NCBI GenBank assembly: GCA_001314805.1
Contig: LJSY01000029.1
Coordinates: 1 to 32,004, forward strand
Direction: 5' to 3'
DNA: 32,004 nt
Source: Rhodobacteraceae bacterium HLUCCO18
GTDB taxonomy: Bacteria > Pseudomonadota > Alphaproteobacteria > Rhodobacterales > Rhodobacteraceae
Positions 1-7,167 of this stretch are shown one piece after another; positions within the stretch are counted from its first letter, which is position 1, and every line of letters starts with the position of its first letter. The translations under genes and the position numbers were made by a program. Below the pieces are notes generated by a model. The model was not told where the DNA came from. It did no database searches and saw nothing but the letters and a program-made list of their open reading frames with translations.

Positions 1-117
1 GTTTCCCCATCTCTCACCCCCATATCTGCCTCCAAGATATGGAAGCACAGGTTGACCGCTATGGGAATCCAGAATCCGATCAGGGGCGACACGCTCTAGT
101 CGCGCAGGGACGGGGCC
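1..117. other. Left edge, no recognisable gene
   Basis: The frame beginning at base 1 on the plus strand is open to a TAG at 97-99, so these bases could be the last 32 codons of a gene that starts outside the window. The peptide has no motif I recognise, and the stretch is too short to tell from chance. The DUF924 gene on the opposite strand stops at 118. I see no clear hairpin terminator here. Confidence 0.3.
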
Positions 118-774
118 TCAACCGGCGTTCTGGCCCGGCACATCGATCTTGCGATGGTGCGGGAAATCGCCCGCGGCGATATAGGCCTCTTCCCCGGGCG
201 AGGACAGGCGGCCATACACCGCGTTGCGATGGGGGTGGCGTCCGAAGCGTTCGATCACGCCGCGCACGCGCGCCACTTGCTGCAAGGGGCGTTCGGCCAT
301 CGCCAGAAGCTCGGGCCGCACGACGTCGCGCTGCGCCTCGGAGAGCTTCAGCGCCAGATCGAGCCGCGCCAGGTGATCGGGTCCCTCGCAATGGCCGAGT
401 GCGATGATGTAGAATTGTCGTTCCCACGCCTCTTTCAGCGCGTCGTAATGGCCGTTCTGCAGCCCCTCCAAAACCAGCAGGTTCGCCTTGATGTCCTGCG
501 CATAGGCCGCCGGCGTATCCCGCCAGTAGGAGCGCGGGAACTGGTCCAGCGCGATCAGAAGCGCGAGCCGTCCGCGCGACGTTTCGGCCCAGTGATCCAG
601 ATCACCGCGCGCGGCAGCCTCGGTGATCGGGCCGAAGTCGCGCAGGATGGCATCGTCCACGCCACCCTGCATGCGGTATTCCCAGAATGCGGCATGGCTT
701 TCGATGCTGGTCCAGTGCCCGTCATCGGGAAACCAGAAATCGAGGACGGTCTGCGGATCATGTGCCGGGATCAT
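118..774 (-). CDS. DUF924 family protein
   Basis: This 218-residue soluble protein matches the DUF924 family (about 180-220 residues, helical, TPR-like fold, no established biochemical role). Family hallmarks visible are the N-terminal VLDFWFP, RLALLIALDQFPRSYWRDTPAAY (read as two adjoining blocks) near residues 70-92, and a middle block with FYIIALGHCEG. There is no signal peptide or membrane segment. The ATG at 774 is the first start in the frame and precedes the conserved block by about ten residues, so it is probably right, although no strong ribosome binding site lies in front of it. It follows the terminator of the regulator gene upstream and so probably has its own promoter. The assignment is firm; the function is unknown. 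Confidence 0.88.
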   Translation of the reverse strand: MIPAHDPQTVLDFWFPDDGHWTSIESHAAFWEYRMQGGVDDAILRDFGPITEAAARGDLDHWAETSRGRLALLIALDQFPRSYWRDTPAAYAQDIKANLLVLEGLQNGHYDALKEAWERQFYIIALGHCEGPDHLARLDLALKLSEAQRDVVRPELLAMAERPLQQVARVRGVIERFGRHPHRNAVYGRLSSPGEEAYIAAGDFPHHRKIDVPGQNAG

Positions 775-806
775 GGTCCGACGCTAGCAGGCGCGCGCCG
801 GCGATC

Positions 807-840
807 CAGAAAAAAGAAGGCCTGAACCGAAGTTCAGGCC
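807..840 (-). terminator. Rho-independent terminator of the cenR-like gene
   Basis: A perfect 9-bp stem (GGCCTGAAC at 819-827 with GTTCAGGCC at 832-840) closes a 4-base loop. Read on the minus strand it is followed by a T-rich run (809-818). It lies about 95 bases beyond the regulator stop at 937. A second short hairpin (GCAACC/GGTTGC, 878-892) between them lacks a T tract. Confidence 0.85.
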
Positions 841-936
841 AAGTCCAACAGGGAGGTAATAAAAGATTTCTAATCCAGCAACCTGAGGTTGCACTTTGAT
901 CTGGGTCAACCACTTAGAAGATATCGCGCGGGCGGA

Positions 937-1623
937 TCAGACCACCAGCCGATAGCCTCCGGATTCTGTTACAAGAAGCCGTGCGTTCGACGGATCGGGC
1001 TCGATCTTCTGGCGCAGGCGATAGATGTGGGTTTCGAGCGTGTGAGTCGTCACGCCCGCGTTGTAACCCCAGACCTCGTGCAGAAGGACGTCGCGCGCCA
1101 CCACGCCCGATTGCGCGCGGTAGAGGAACTTGAGGATATTTGTTTCCTTCTCGGTCAGGCGGACCTTTTTCTGATCCTCCGTCTCCAGAAGTTTCATGGC
1201 GGGCTTGAACGTGTAGGGACCAAGCTGGAACACCGCATCCTCGGATTGTTCGTGCTGGCGCAGCTGCGCGCGAATGCGGGCCAGCAGAACCGGGAAGCGG
1301 AAGGGTTTGGTCACGTAGTCGTTGGCGCCCGCATCCAGCCCGAGGATCGTGTCGGCGTCGCTGTCATGGCCCGTCAGCATGAGGATCGGGCATTTGACCC
1401 CCTGCTTGCGCATCAGCCGGCAGAGCTCCCGCCCGTCGGTATCGGGAAGACCGACGTCGAGGATCACGAGATCGTAAAGGCTCTCCTTCGCGCGTTCCAT
1501 CGCCTGCGCGCCGGTACCGGCCTCGAAGACGTCGAATTCCTCGGACATCACGAGTTGTTCGCTCAGCGCCTCGCGCAGATCGTCGTCATCGTCGACAAGC
1601 AGGATCTTCTTCAGGTTTGCCAT
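937..1623 (-). CDS. cenR: OmpR/PhoB-type response regulator, CenR-like
   Basis: A 228-residue two-component response regulator. The receiver domain (residues 1-115) has the acidic cluster DDDDD at 11-15, phosphoacceptor D56 in VILDVGLP, T84 in MLTGHD and K106 in VTKPF. The winged-helix output domain (about 125-228) carries RLTEKETNILKFLYRA and the recognition-helix block THTLETHIYRLRQKIEPD, then the wing ending GGYRLVV. The ATG at 1623 is chosen because GGGAGG lies 9-14 bases upstream; the frame continues upstream to 1674 without a better site. The near-complete match to the conserved alphaproteobacterial regulator CenR, which controls cell-envelope genes and is essential in Caulobacter and Rhodobacter, is from memory: the family is certain, the symbol less so (about 0.6). 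No sensor kinase is adjacent, so it is an orphan here. It is divergent from ribA across a 147-base gap. Confidence 0.9.
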   Translation of the reverse strand: MANLKKILLVDDDDDLREALSEQLVMSEEFDVFEAGTGAQAMERAKESLYDLVILDVGLPDTDGRELCRLMRKQGVKCPILMLTGHDSDADTILGLDAGANDYVTKPFRFPVLLARIRAQLRQHEQSEDAVFQLGPYTFKPAMKLLETEDQKKVRLTEKETNILKFLYRAQSGVVARDVLLHEVWGYNAGVTTHTLETHIYRLRQKIEPDPSNARLLVTESGGYRLVV

Positions 1624-1770
1624 GGATCGGGTCCTCCCGGAGAACTGTTGCATCCGACATGCGGCGATGCGCATTTTTCCACAAGCCGTTGAAAGAGTTT
1701 CTCACGCAGCCGTGTCAGGGTGCGAGGGAATGTTTCAATTCGCTTCGGCAGCCTGCTAGAGATTGCGGCC

Positions 1771-2880
1771 ATGGCACCCGACCCCCACCCGAAGCTCCTG
1801 CTCAGCCCCACGGAACGCGTCGCGCGCGCGCGGGCGGACATGCGCATGGGCGTGCCGGTCGTCATCGCGTCGGGCGGGGCAGGGCTCCTCGTGCTTGCCG
1901 CCGAGACCGCCGCCCCGGATCGCGTCGCGGCCCTGCGCAGCCTCGGCGCGCGCCCGGTGGTAGCGATCACGTCGTGGCGGGCGGGAACGCTCAAGGCGCG
2001 GGCCTATGACGGCGATCTGGCGCGGATCGTGATGCCGGAGGACGCCGACGCCACATGGCTGGCCGATATCGCCGATCCGGCGCGCGACCTGATCGCGCCG
2101 CTGAAGGGGCCGCTGCAGACCGTGCGCGAGGGCGACGCGACGCTGCATCGTCTCGCGGTCCTGCTGGCGAAATCGGCGCAGCTTCTGCCCTGCGTGCTGG
2201 CCGTGCCGGTGGATGACCCCGGCGGCATGGCCCGCGCGGCCGGCCTGACCTGCCTTGCCGCCGATGACACCGCCGACGATCTGGCGCGTCATCACGACCT
2301 GATGCCCGTGGCCGCCGCGCGCCTGCCCATGGAAGCCTCCGAGGCGGGGCGGCTGCACATCTTTCGCCCCGACAATGGCGGCGTCGAACATTTCGCGATC
2401 GAGATCGGCCGCCCCGACCGCGCGAAACCGGTGCTCGCGCGGCTCCATTCGGCCTGTTTCACGGGCGACGTTCTGGGCAGTCTGAAATGCGATTGCGGCC
2501 CGCAGCTGCGCACCGCGCTGGCCGAGATCGGCAAGGCGGGGGCTGGCGTTCTGCTCTACCTCAACCAGGAGGGGCGGGGGATCGGCATCGCCAACAAGAT
2601 GCGCGCCTACTCGCTGCAGGATCAGGGCTTCGACACGGTCGAGGCCAACCACCGGCTGGGCTTCGAGGATGACGAGCGCGACTTCAGGATCGGCGCCGAC
2701 ATCCTCCGCCGCATGGGCTTCGGCGCCGTCCGGCTGATGACGAACAATCCCCGGAAGGTCGAGATGATGGAGGACGAGGGCATCGCCGTGACGGAACGCG
2801 TGCCCCTGATCACTGGCACGAATCGGCACAACGCCCATTATCTCGACGTCAAGAAATCCAAGTCGGGGCATCTTCTGTGA
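1771..2880 (+). CDS. ribA: GTP cyclohydrolase II with a degenerate RibB-like N-terminal domain
   Basis: A 369-residue cytosolic enzyme of riboflavin synthesis: GTP to 2,5-diamino-6-ribosylamino-4(3H)-pyrimidinone 5'-phosphate, formate and pyrophosphate. The C-terminal catalytic domain (about 185-369) has the zinc cysteines C229, C240 and C242 (SACFTGDVLGSLKCDCG), the block YLNQEGRGIGIANKMRAY, the DTVEANHRLGF block and TNNPRKVEMM. The N-terminal 180 residues resemble DHBP synthase (RibB) in outline, with ARADMRMGVPVV followed by LVLAAE, but the acidic catalytic loop that should sit between them (DDEDRENEGD in active enzymes) is absent. I therefore infer that this half is catalytically dead. 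The ATG at 1771 was chosen over an in-frame GTG at 1720 because the conserved part starts shortly after it; the ribosome binding site is weak for both. Its stop overlaps the next start. Confidence 0.93.
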   Translation: MAPDPHPKLLLSPTERVARARADMRMGVPVVIASGGAGLLVLAAETAAPDRVAALRSLGARPVVAITSWRAGTLKARAYDGDLARIVMPEDADATWLADIADPARDLIAPLKGPLQTVREGDATLHRLAVLLAKSAQLLPCVLAVPVDDPGGMARAAGLTCLAADDTADDLARHHDLMPVAAARLPMEASEAGRLHIFRPDNGGVEHFAIEIGRPDRAKPVLARLHSACFTGDVLGSLKCDCGPQLRTALAEIGKAGAGVLLYLNQEGRGIGIANKMRAYSLQDQGFDTVEANHRLGFEDDERDFRIGADILRRMGFGAVRLMTNNPRKVEMMEDEGIAVTERVPLITGTNRHNAHYLDVKKSKSGHLL

Positions 2881-3398
2881 AACCGACGGACATGGTCCTG
2901 ACGCCGCAGGGCCTGAGGTTTCGCGGACGTCTCTACCCGTGTTCCATCGGGCGCAGCGGCGTCACTGCCGACAAGCGCGAAGGCGATGGGGCGACGCCGG
3001 CCGGCGTGTATCGAATCATCGGCTGCCTCTACCGCCCGGACCGGATGGCACCGCCCTGCGACTGGGCGGTTCCGATCGGGCCGGGGGACCTGTGGTCCGA
3101 CGATCCGCGGCACGAGGATTACAACCTGATGGTGCGCGCGCCCTACCCGGCCTCGGCCGAGCGGCTGTGGCGGGGCGACCGGCTCTATGACCTGATCCTG
3201 CTGACGGACTGGAACTGGCCGCGCGCGGAACGGGGGCGGGGATCGGCGATCTTCCTGCATCGCTGGTGCGGTCCGGGCCGGCCAACGGAGGGCTGCGTGG
3301 CGCTGGCGCCCGGGGATCTGCGCCGGATCACGGGGCAGATCGGCTTCGGCGCCCGCCTGATCGTGCCGGAGCGGCAGGCGGGAACAGCCGGGCGTTAA
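2877..3398 (+). CDS. L,D-transpeptidase (YkuD) family protein
   Basis: A 173-residue protein with the YkuD catalytic signature HRWCGPGRPTEGC, placing the active-site histidine at H128 and the nucleophile at C140. The substrate-side block DGATPAGVYRI (38-48) is typical of the family. These enzymes form 3-3 peptidoglycan cross-links or tether proteins to the wall, but a subgroup without a signal peptide has no proven role. No export signal is visible here, which is odd for a periplasmic enzyme. The GTG start at 2877 overlaps the ribA stop (GTGA), implying translational coupling to riboflavin synthesis; I see no functional link. Its stop shares TTAA (3395-3398) with the convergent YggS gene. Confidence 0.85.
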   Translation: MKPTDMVLTPQGLRFRGRLYPCSIGRSGVTADKREGDGATPAGVYRIIGCLYRPDRMAPPCDWAVPIGPGDLWSDDPRHEDYNLMVRAPYPASAERLWRGDRLYDLILLTDWNWPRAERGRGSAIFLHRWCGPGRPTEGCVALAPGDLRRITGQIGFGARLIVPERQAGTAGR

Positions 3399-4051
3399 GC
3401 CTGCGGCACCCGTTCTCCGAAAATGGCGGAGCCGACGCGCACATGGGTCGCACCGAAGGAGATCGCCTTTTCGAAATCGGCGCTCATGCCCATCGACAGG
3501 CCCGAAAGGCCGTTCCGCTCCGCCATCTTGGCCAGAAGCGCGAAATGCAGGCTCGCCTCCTCCTCGACGGGCGGGATGCACATCAGACCCCTGAGTGGCA
3601 GGTCGAGCGCGCGCAGTTCGGCCACGAACGCGTCCACATCGGCGGGCAGGCAGCCGGCCTTTTGCGGTTCCTCCCCGGTGTTGACCTGCAGGAAGACCTC
3701 GGGGCTTTGCCCGCGTTCCTGCGCCAGCCGCGCGAGCGTCCTGGCAAGCTTCGGGCGGTCCACCGTGTGGATGGCGTCGAACATCTCGACCGCGGCGCGG
3801 GCCTTGTTGGTCTGAAGCGGGCCGATCAGGTGCAGCTCGATCCCGTCGTAGCGCGCTTGGAACGCGGGCCAGCGGCCCTGCGCCTCCTGCACGCGATTCT
3901 CGCCGAAGACGCGGTGCCCTTCGCGAAGAACAGCCTCCACCCGGTCGGCGGGCTGCACCTTGGACACCGCGATCAGTGTCACGTCATCGGGCGCGCGACC
4001 GGCCTCCGCCAGGGCGGCGGAGACGCGTTGCTTGATATCGTGGAGCGGCAT
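3395..4051 (-). CDS. YggS/PROSC family pyridoxal phosphate homeostasis protein
   Basis: A 218-residue single-domain PLP-binding barrel protein. PLP lysine K31 lies in LIAVSKVQP, followed by VFGENRVQEAQ, HLIGPLQTNK, LQVNTGEE, GLMCIPP and the C-terminal phosphate-binding blocks LSMGMSADFEKAI and VRVGSAIFGER. The family binds PLP and buffers vitamin B6 and amino-acid pools without known catalysis. The ATG at 4051 gives the usual length; the frame runs upstream to 4117 without family similarity. It is convergent with the L,D-transpeptidase, their stop codons sharing four bases. PagL lies in the same orientation 37 bases upstream, so the two may be co-transcribed. Confidence 0.93.
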   Translation of the reverse strand: MPLHDIKQRVSAALAEAGRAPDDVTLIAVSKVQPADRVEAVLREGHRVFGENRVQEAQGRWPAFQARYDGIELHLIGPLQTNKARAAVEMFDAIHTVDRPKLARTLARLAQERGQSPEVFLQVNTGEEPQKAGCLPADVDAFVAELRALDLPLRGLMCIPPVEEEASLHFALLAKMAERNGLSGLSMGMSADFEKAISFGATHVRVGSAIFGERVPQA

Positions 4052-4088
4052 GCTTCGGGTCCGTCCTGACGGTGAGTGTCGCGTCCGA

Positions 4089-4583
4089 TCAGAACGACAT
4101 CCGGTAGCGGAGCGCAACGGTCTCCGCCCCCGGATTGCGGATATCGATCCCGGCGTTCGAGATGTGATCGAGACTCAGGATCACCGCACTGCCCGGCGCG
4201 ATGTTCCAGCCGAAACCGATCAGCGACCGGAACTGCAGGTTATGGCCGAGATCCGTGTCGCCGGGCCAGTAGTAGCCGGGCATGAAGCTGGCCTCCACGA
4301 AGCCCTTGTCGCCGATGGCGGCGTCGAGGACGAAACCGGCACCGACCCAGGCGTTGCCCGGCAGGTCGGCGCGGGCCGCGACGCCCCAGGACCCGGAAAG
4401 GCCGCCGGGATCGCCCAGGACCGGCGGGCCGTGGAATTCGACCATGCCGCCGAAATCTCCACGCTCCAGATCGGTGGTGATGCCGAAGCTGAGCTCCTGC
4501 GCCATGGCGGGGAGCGCGAGGGCCGATACGAGGGAAAAGAGGGCCGTTCCGAAGAACGCCCGGACGGGGGTTAGCGATGTCAT
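4089..4583 (-). CDS. Acyloxyacyl hydrolase / PagL-like lipid A 3-O-deacylase
   Basis: A 164-residue outer-membrane beta-barrel enzyme. PagL removes the 3-O acyl chain of lipid A. The C-terminal motif DHISNAG...NPGAETVALRY places the catalytic triad at H140, S142 and E154, with exactly the spacing of Pseudomonas PagL (H126, S128, E140). A signal peptide (residues 1-26, ending ALPAMA) and the terminal phenylalanine (MSF) fit an outer-membrane protein. The ATG at 4583 is preferred to an in-frame GTG at 4589; GAGG lies about 14 bases upstream. The porin gene is upstream in the same direction, but a terminator separates them. Substrate specificity is inferred from the family. Confidence 0.87.
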   Translation of the reverse strand: MTSLTPVRAFFGTALFSLVSALALPAMAQELSFGITTDLERGDFGGMVEFHGPPVLGDPGGLSGSWGVAARADLPGNAWVGAGFVLDAAIGDKGFVEASFMPGYYWPGDTDLGHNLQFRSLIGFGWNIAPGSAVILSLDHISNAGIDIRNPGAETVALRYRMSF

Positions 4584-4639
4584 TGGCACTGCCTGCCTCT
4601 GGTTTGGTGTTTTTATGGGCCGAGCTTAGCGTCGGTTTC

Positions 4640-4675
4640 CCAAACTGAAAAGAGCGGGCGCAAGGCCCGCTCTTT
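4640..4675 (-). terminator. Rho-independent terminator of the porin gene
   Basis: An 11-bp perfect stem (AAAGAGCGGGC at 4649-4659 with GCCCGCTCTTT at 4665-4675) closes a 5-base loop. Read on the minus strand it ends CTCTTTTC. It lies 24 bases beyond the porin stop. Confidence 0.88.
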
Positions 4676-4698
4676 CCGTTCCGTTCGATCCGGGTGGA

Positions 4699-5739
4699 TC
4701 AGAAGGACATGTTCAGGCCGAACGACCAGGTCGAGTTGTCGCCGAGTGCCGCGCCGGAACCGTTGACAGCAGTGACGTCGCCGTAGCCGTAGCCGATATG
4801 CGCGGAGAGACCGCCGCCGAAGTCGTAGGCTGCCGACAGGCCAAAGCCTTCTGCGTCTTCGGAGAGAGCACCCGCATCCCAGTCGTACGCACCGTAGTTG
4901 GCGTGCACGGTGATCGCGTCGAACGTGTAGCTCGCGCCGATACCGAAGTGGGTGCCGTCGTTGTTGGCGCCTTCGATCTCGATCGTCGAGTAGTTGATCG
5001 CTGCCGAGAAGCCGGAGTCGAGAGCAACATTCGCGGAGAGACCGAGAACGGAAACCTCTTCGGTAGCGGCGGTTGCGTCGATGCCGTCGTTGGTGAACTG
5101 GTAACCGATGCCGACGCCGAAGGTGCCGCCAGCGAACGCGCCGGAGTACTTACCACCAAGGCCCCAGATCGGATCAGCCGTAGACGTCGCGAGAGTCGTC
5201 GCCGGAAGGTTGAACACGCCGACAGCGTTGGGGTTGTTGTTGTCGTCGGCTTCGACCGACACTGCCACGGCGAAGTCGCCGAAGGAGTAGTCGTAACGCA
5301 GGATCTGACCGTCATAGTGGCCGTCGAGACCGCCATTGCCGTTGAAGCCGGCATGGCCGGTGTGGTCGTCGTTGATCGACGCCGCGCCGCCGAAGTCGAC
5401 TTCCTGCAGGGCCCAGTCGAGCGCACCGTCAGTGTCGCCGAGCGTCAGGGTGCCGAAGTCGCCCGAGACGAAGATCGCGACGCCAGCGTCGTCGGTGTCG
5501 ACGGCACCTGCGTCCTCGGAGAGGTCGATCGCGGCGCCGAAGGTCAGGCCGTTGTCGGACGTGCCGGACATCGTGAAGGTAACGTTGATGTCCTGGACGA
5601 ACTGGGTGGTGTCGTCGCCGGGGCCGTTGCCGTTGCCGCCCTGGATACCCATTTGTGCCGAACCGCTGAGCGCGATGTCGGCCGATGCTACGCCAGCAGT
5701 TGCCACAAGGGCAGTCGTAGCGAAGATACTGCTATTCAA
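4699..5739 (-). CDS. Rhodobacter-type general porin with atypical start
   Basis: A roughly 346-residue outer-membrane porin. The mature part begins DIALSGSAQMGIQ, is Gly/Asp/Asn-rich with alternating beta strands, and ends SFGLNMSF with the C-terminal phenylalanine required for barrel assembly. It has about the length of Rhodobacter-type porins. The signal peptide keeps its hydrophobic core FATTALVATAGVASA, but the usual ATG and lysine-rich n-region (normally MKK or similar) are missing. The codons before the core read L-N-S-S-I, so the best candidate start is the TTG at 5737-5739; another TTG at 5773-5775 would add 12 unrelated residues. Neither has a good ribosome binding site. The gene body looks intact, so its 5' end seems to have been swapped, exactly on the side facing the recombinase gene. 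It may be silent or weakly expressed. Confidence 0.85.
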   Translation of the reverse strand: MNSSIFATTALVATAGVASADIALSGSAQMGIQGGNGNGPGDDTTQFVQDINVTFTMSGTSDNGLTFGAAIDLSEDAGAVDTDDAGVAIFVSGDFGTLTLGDTDGALDWALQEVDFGGAASINDDHTGHAGFNGNGGLDGHYDGQILRYDYSFGDFAVAVSVEADDNNNPNAVGVFNLPATTLATSTADPIWGLGGKYSGAFAGGTFGVGIGYQFTNDGIDATAATEEVSVLGLSANVALDSGFSAAINYSTIEIEGANNDGTHFGIGASYTFDAITVHANYGAYDWDAGALSEDAEGFGLSAAYDFGGGLSAHIGYGYGDVTAVNGSGAALGDNSTWSFGLNMSF

Positions 5740-6017
5740 ATTCCGGTTGTGAAAGGCTATCGGAACACATATCAAAACTTATCAGCAGGTGCCGAATTAA
5801 GCTGGCTCAAGCCACACTGGCACCCTCTGGTCCGCCCCCATTCAAAGGCGGATCGACTTTTTGAAATCGGTGTTTCCACAGGTTGCTGGCCCAATTCCGT
5901 CGCCAGCGCGTGTTCCACCCCAGTGATGGGTCAATCCGGCGAATCTGTCATTCACCGCGCTCCGCGGCGGATGGCCGGTCCGCTGTGGACAAACGGCAAA
6001 ACGAGGAGGAGTGAAAA
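5740..6017. other. Gene-free gap between porin and recombinase
   Basis: These 278 bases hold no convincing gene. The part next to the porin is AT-richer than its surroundings. Two short inverted repeats are visible: TTCAAA/TTTGAA (5841-5846 and 5860-5865) and GCTGGC/GCCAGC (5885-5890 and 5902-5907), the second with an 11-base spacer. Either could be a recombinase site or a promoter feature; I cannot decide. The right end carries GGAGGAG (6005-6011), the ribosome binding site of the recombinase. Confidence 0.5.
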
Positions 6018-6986
6018 ATGTCTTCCGCCAGGATCGAGATTGAAGTGGGGGTCACTTCGGTCGAGCGCGGATTCTCGTTCTGCGAGCCAGCCGAAAAGCT
6101 CAACGCGTTCTTCGACGACCACTACTATCCGCACTGTTCGGCGACGACGCGCGGCCACAGGCACACGCTTCTGACCTATGACAAGCACCTGCGCGACACG
6201 CTCGGGCCGATGCGTTGGGAAGACATGACGCCGCTGTCGCTGAACGCGTGGCTCCGGCGGCAGGTGTCGCAGAAGCTCAAGAGCACGACGATCAACAAGC
6301 ACATCTTCCTGGTGAACCGCCTCTTGCGCACCGTGCGCGACTGGGGGGCGCTGCCCGAGGGCGTGCGTCCGCCGCCGATGATGCGCAAACTGCCGACCGG
6401 GGATTATCGCCAGAGGTTCCTGTCGCAGGAGGAGATCGGGCGCCTGCTCGCCGCTTGCGACCGGATCGACCATCCCTATCTGTCGCTCTTCATCCGCTTC
6501 CTCCTGCTGACGGGGGCGCGCAAGGGCGAGGCGCGGACATCGAAGTGGCGCGACATGGAGTTCGCGACGGGGCTCTGGCGCGTGCCGATGACGAAGAACG
6601 GCCGGTCGCGCCGGATCATGCTGAGCGAAGCGGCGATCGATGTGCTGCGCCGGACCGAACTGAGGTCACGGGAGCTGGCGCAACGGGTCGGCCCGGACGA
6701 CTACATATTCCCGAACCCGCGCACCGGCACCTGCTACAACAGCTTCCACATCGCCTATTTCAAGGCCCGTGACGCGGCGGGTCTGCCGGATGTGCGCATC
6801 CACGACCTGCGGCACACCTATGCGAGCCTGCTGATCAACAATGGCGTCAGCCTCTACGAGGTGCAGGAGTTGCTCGGCCACTCCTCCTCCGCGATGACGC
6901 AGCGCTATGCCCACCTGCAGCCGAACCAGCTGCGCAGCCGGACGGAAATCGTCAGCCGGCTCGTGGGCGATGGCTTGCTGTCGTGA
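6018..6986 (+). CDS. Tyrosine recombinase / integrase
   Basis: A 322-residue site-specific recombinase. The N-terminal SAM-like core-binding domain covers about residues 30-115 and the catalytic domain about 130-310. The complete catalytic set is visible: R in LLTGARKGEA, K in MTKNGRSR, H and R in IHDLRHTYAS, H in LLGHSSS and the nucleophile Y in MTQRYAHL. The enzyme should therefore be active. A strong ribosome binding site (GGAGGAG) precedes the ATG by 6 bases. The stop lies 11 bases from the 3' end of tRNA-Lys, the classic integrase position, but no phage or plasmid genes accompany it and I found no second copy of the tRNA end on the porin side. It is either the last remnant of an integrated element or a domesticated recombinase. 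Confidence 0.92.
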   Translation: MSSARIEIEVGVTSVERGFSFCEPAEKLNAFFDDHYYPHCSATTRGHRHTLLTYDKHLRDTLGPMRWEDMTPLSLNAWLRRQVSQKLKSTTINKHIFLVNRLLRTVRDWGALPEGVRPPPMMRKLPTGDYRQRFLSQEEIGRLLAACDRIDHPYLSLFIRFLLLTGARKGEARTSKWRDMEFATGLWRVPMTKNGRSRRIMLSEAAIDVLRRTELRSRELAQRVGPDDYIFPNPRTGTCYNSFHIAYFKARDAAGLPDVRIHDLRHTYASLLINNGVSLYEVQELLGHSSSAMTQRYAHLQPNQLRSRTEIVSRLVGDGLLS

Positions 6987-6997
6987 GGGCGGAGAGG

Positions 6998-7072
6998 TGG
7001 TGAGCCCGGAAGGATTCGAACCTTCGACCAATTGATTAAAAGTCAACTGCTCTACCACTGAGCTACGGGCCC
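6998..7072 (-). tRNA. tRNA-Lys (anticodon UUU)
   Basis: The minus strand folds as a full tRNA. Acceptor GGGCCCG (7072-7066) pairs with CGGGCTC, followed by discriminator A and an encoded CCA (7000-6998). The D arm is GCTC/GAGC. The anticodon stem GTTGA/TCAAT closes the loop CTTTTAA, giving anticodon TTT. The T arm contains GGTTCGAATCC. The 3' end faces the recombinase gene and is a typical integrase target. The gene lies just upstream of, and divergent from, dapF of lysine synthesis. Confidence 0.96.
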
Positions 7073-7167
7073 GCTCAGGCGGGCTACCTACGCAGGCGGG
7101 CAAGGTGCGTCAAGGGAAAAACCGGGCGCACTTTGCAGGGGCGGGCGGCCCGTGTATACGCGCGCCC

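Noticed and set aside
5885-5907. Inverted repeat GCTGGC/GCCAGC as the recombinase core site
   Set aside because: Six-base arms with an 11-base spacer are expected by chance at this GC content, and I found no second copy; kept only as a note in the gap entry.
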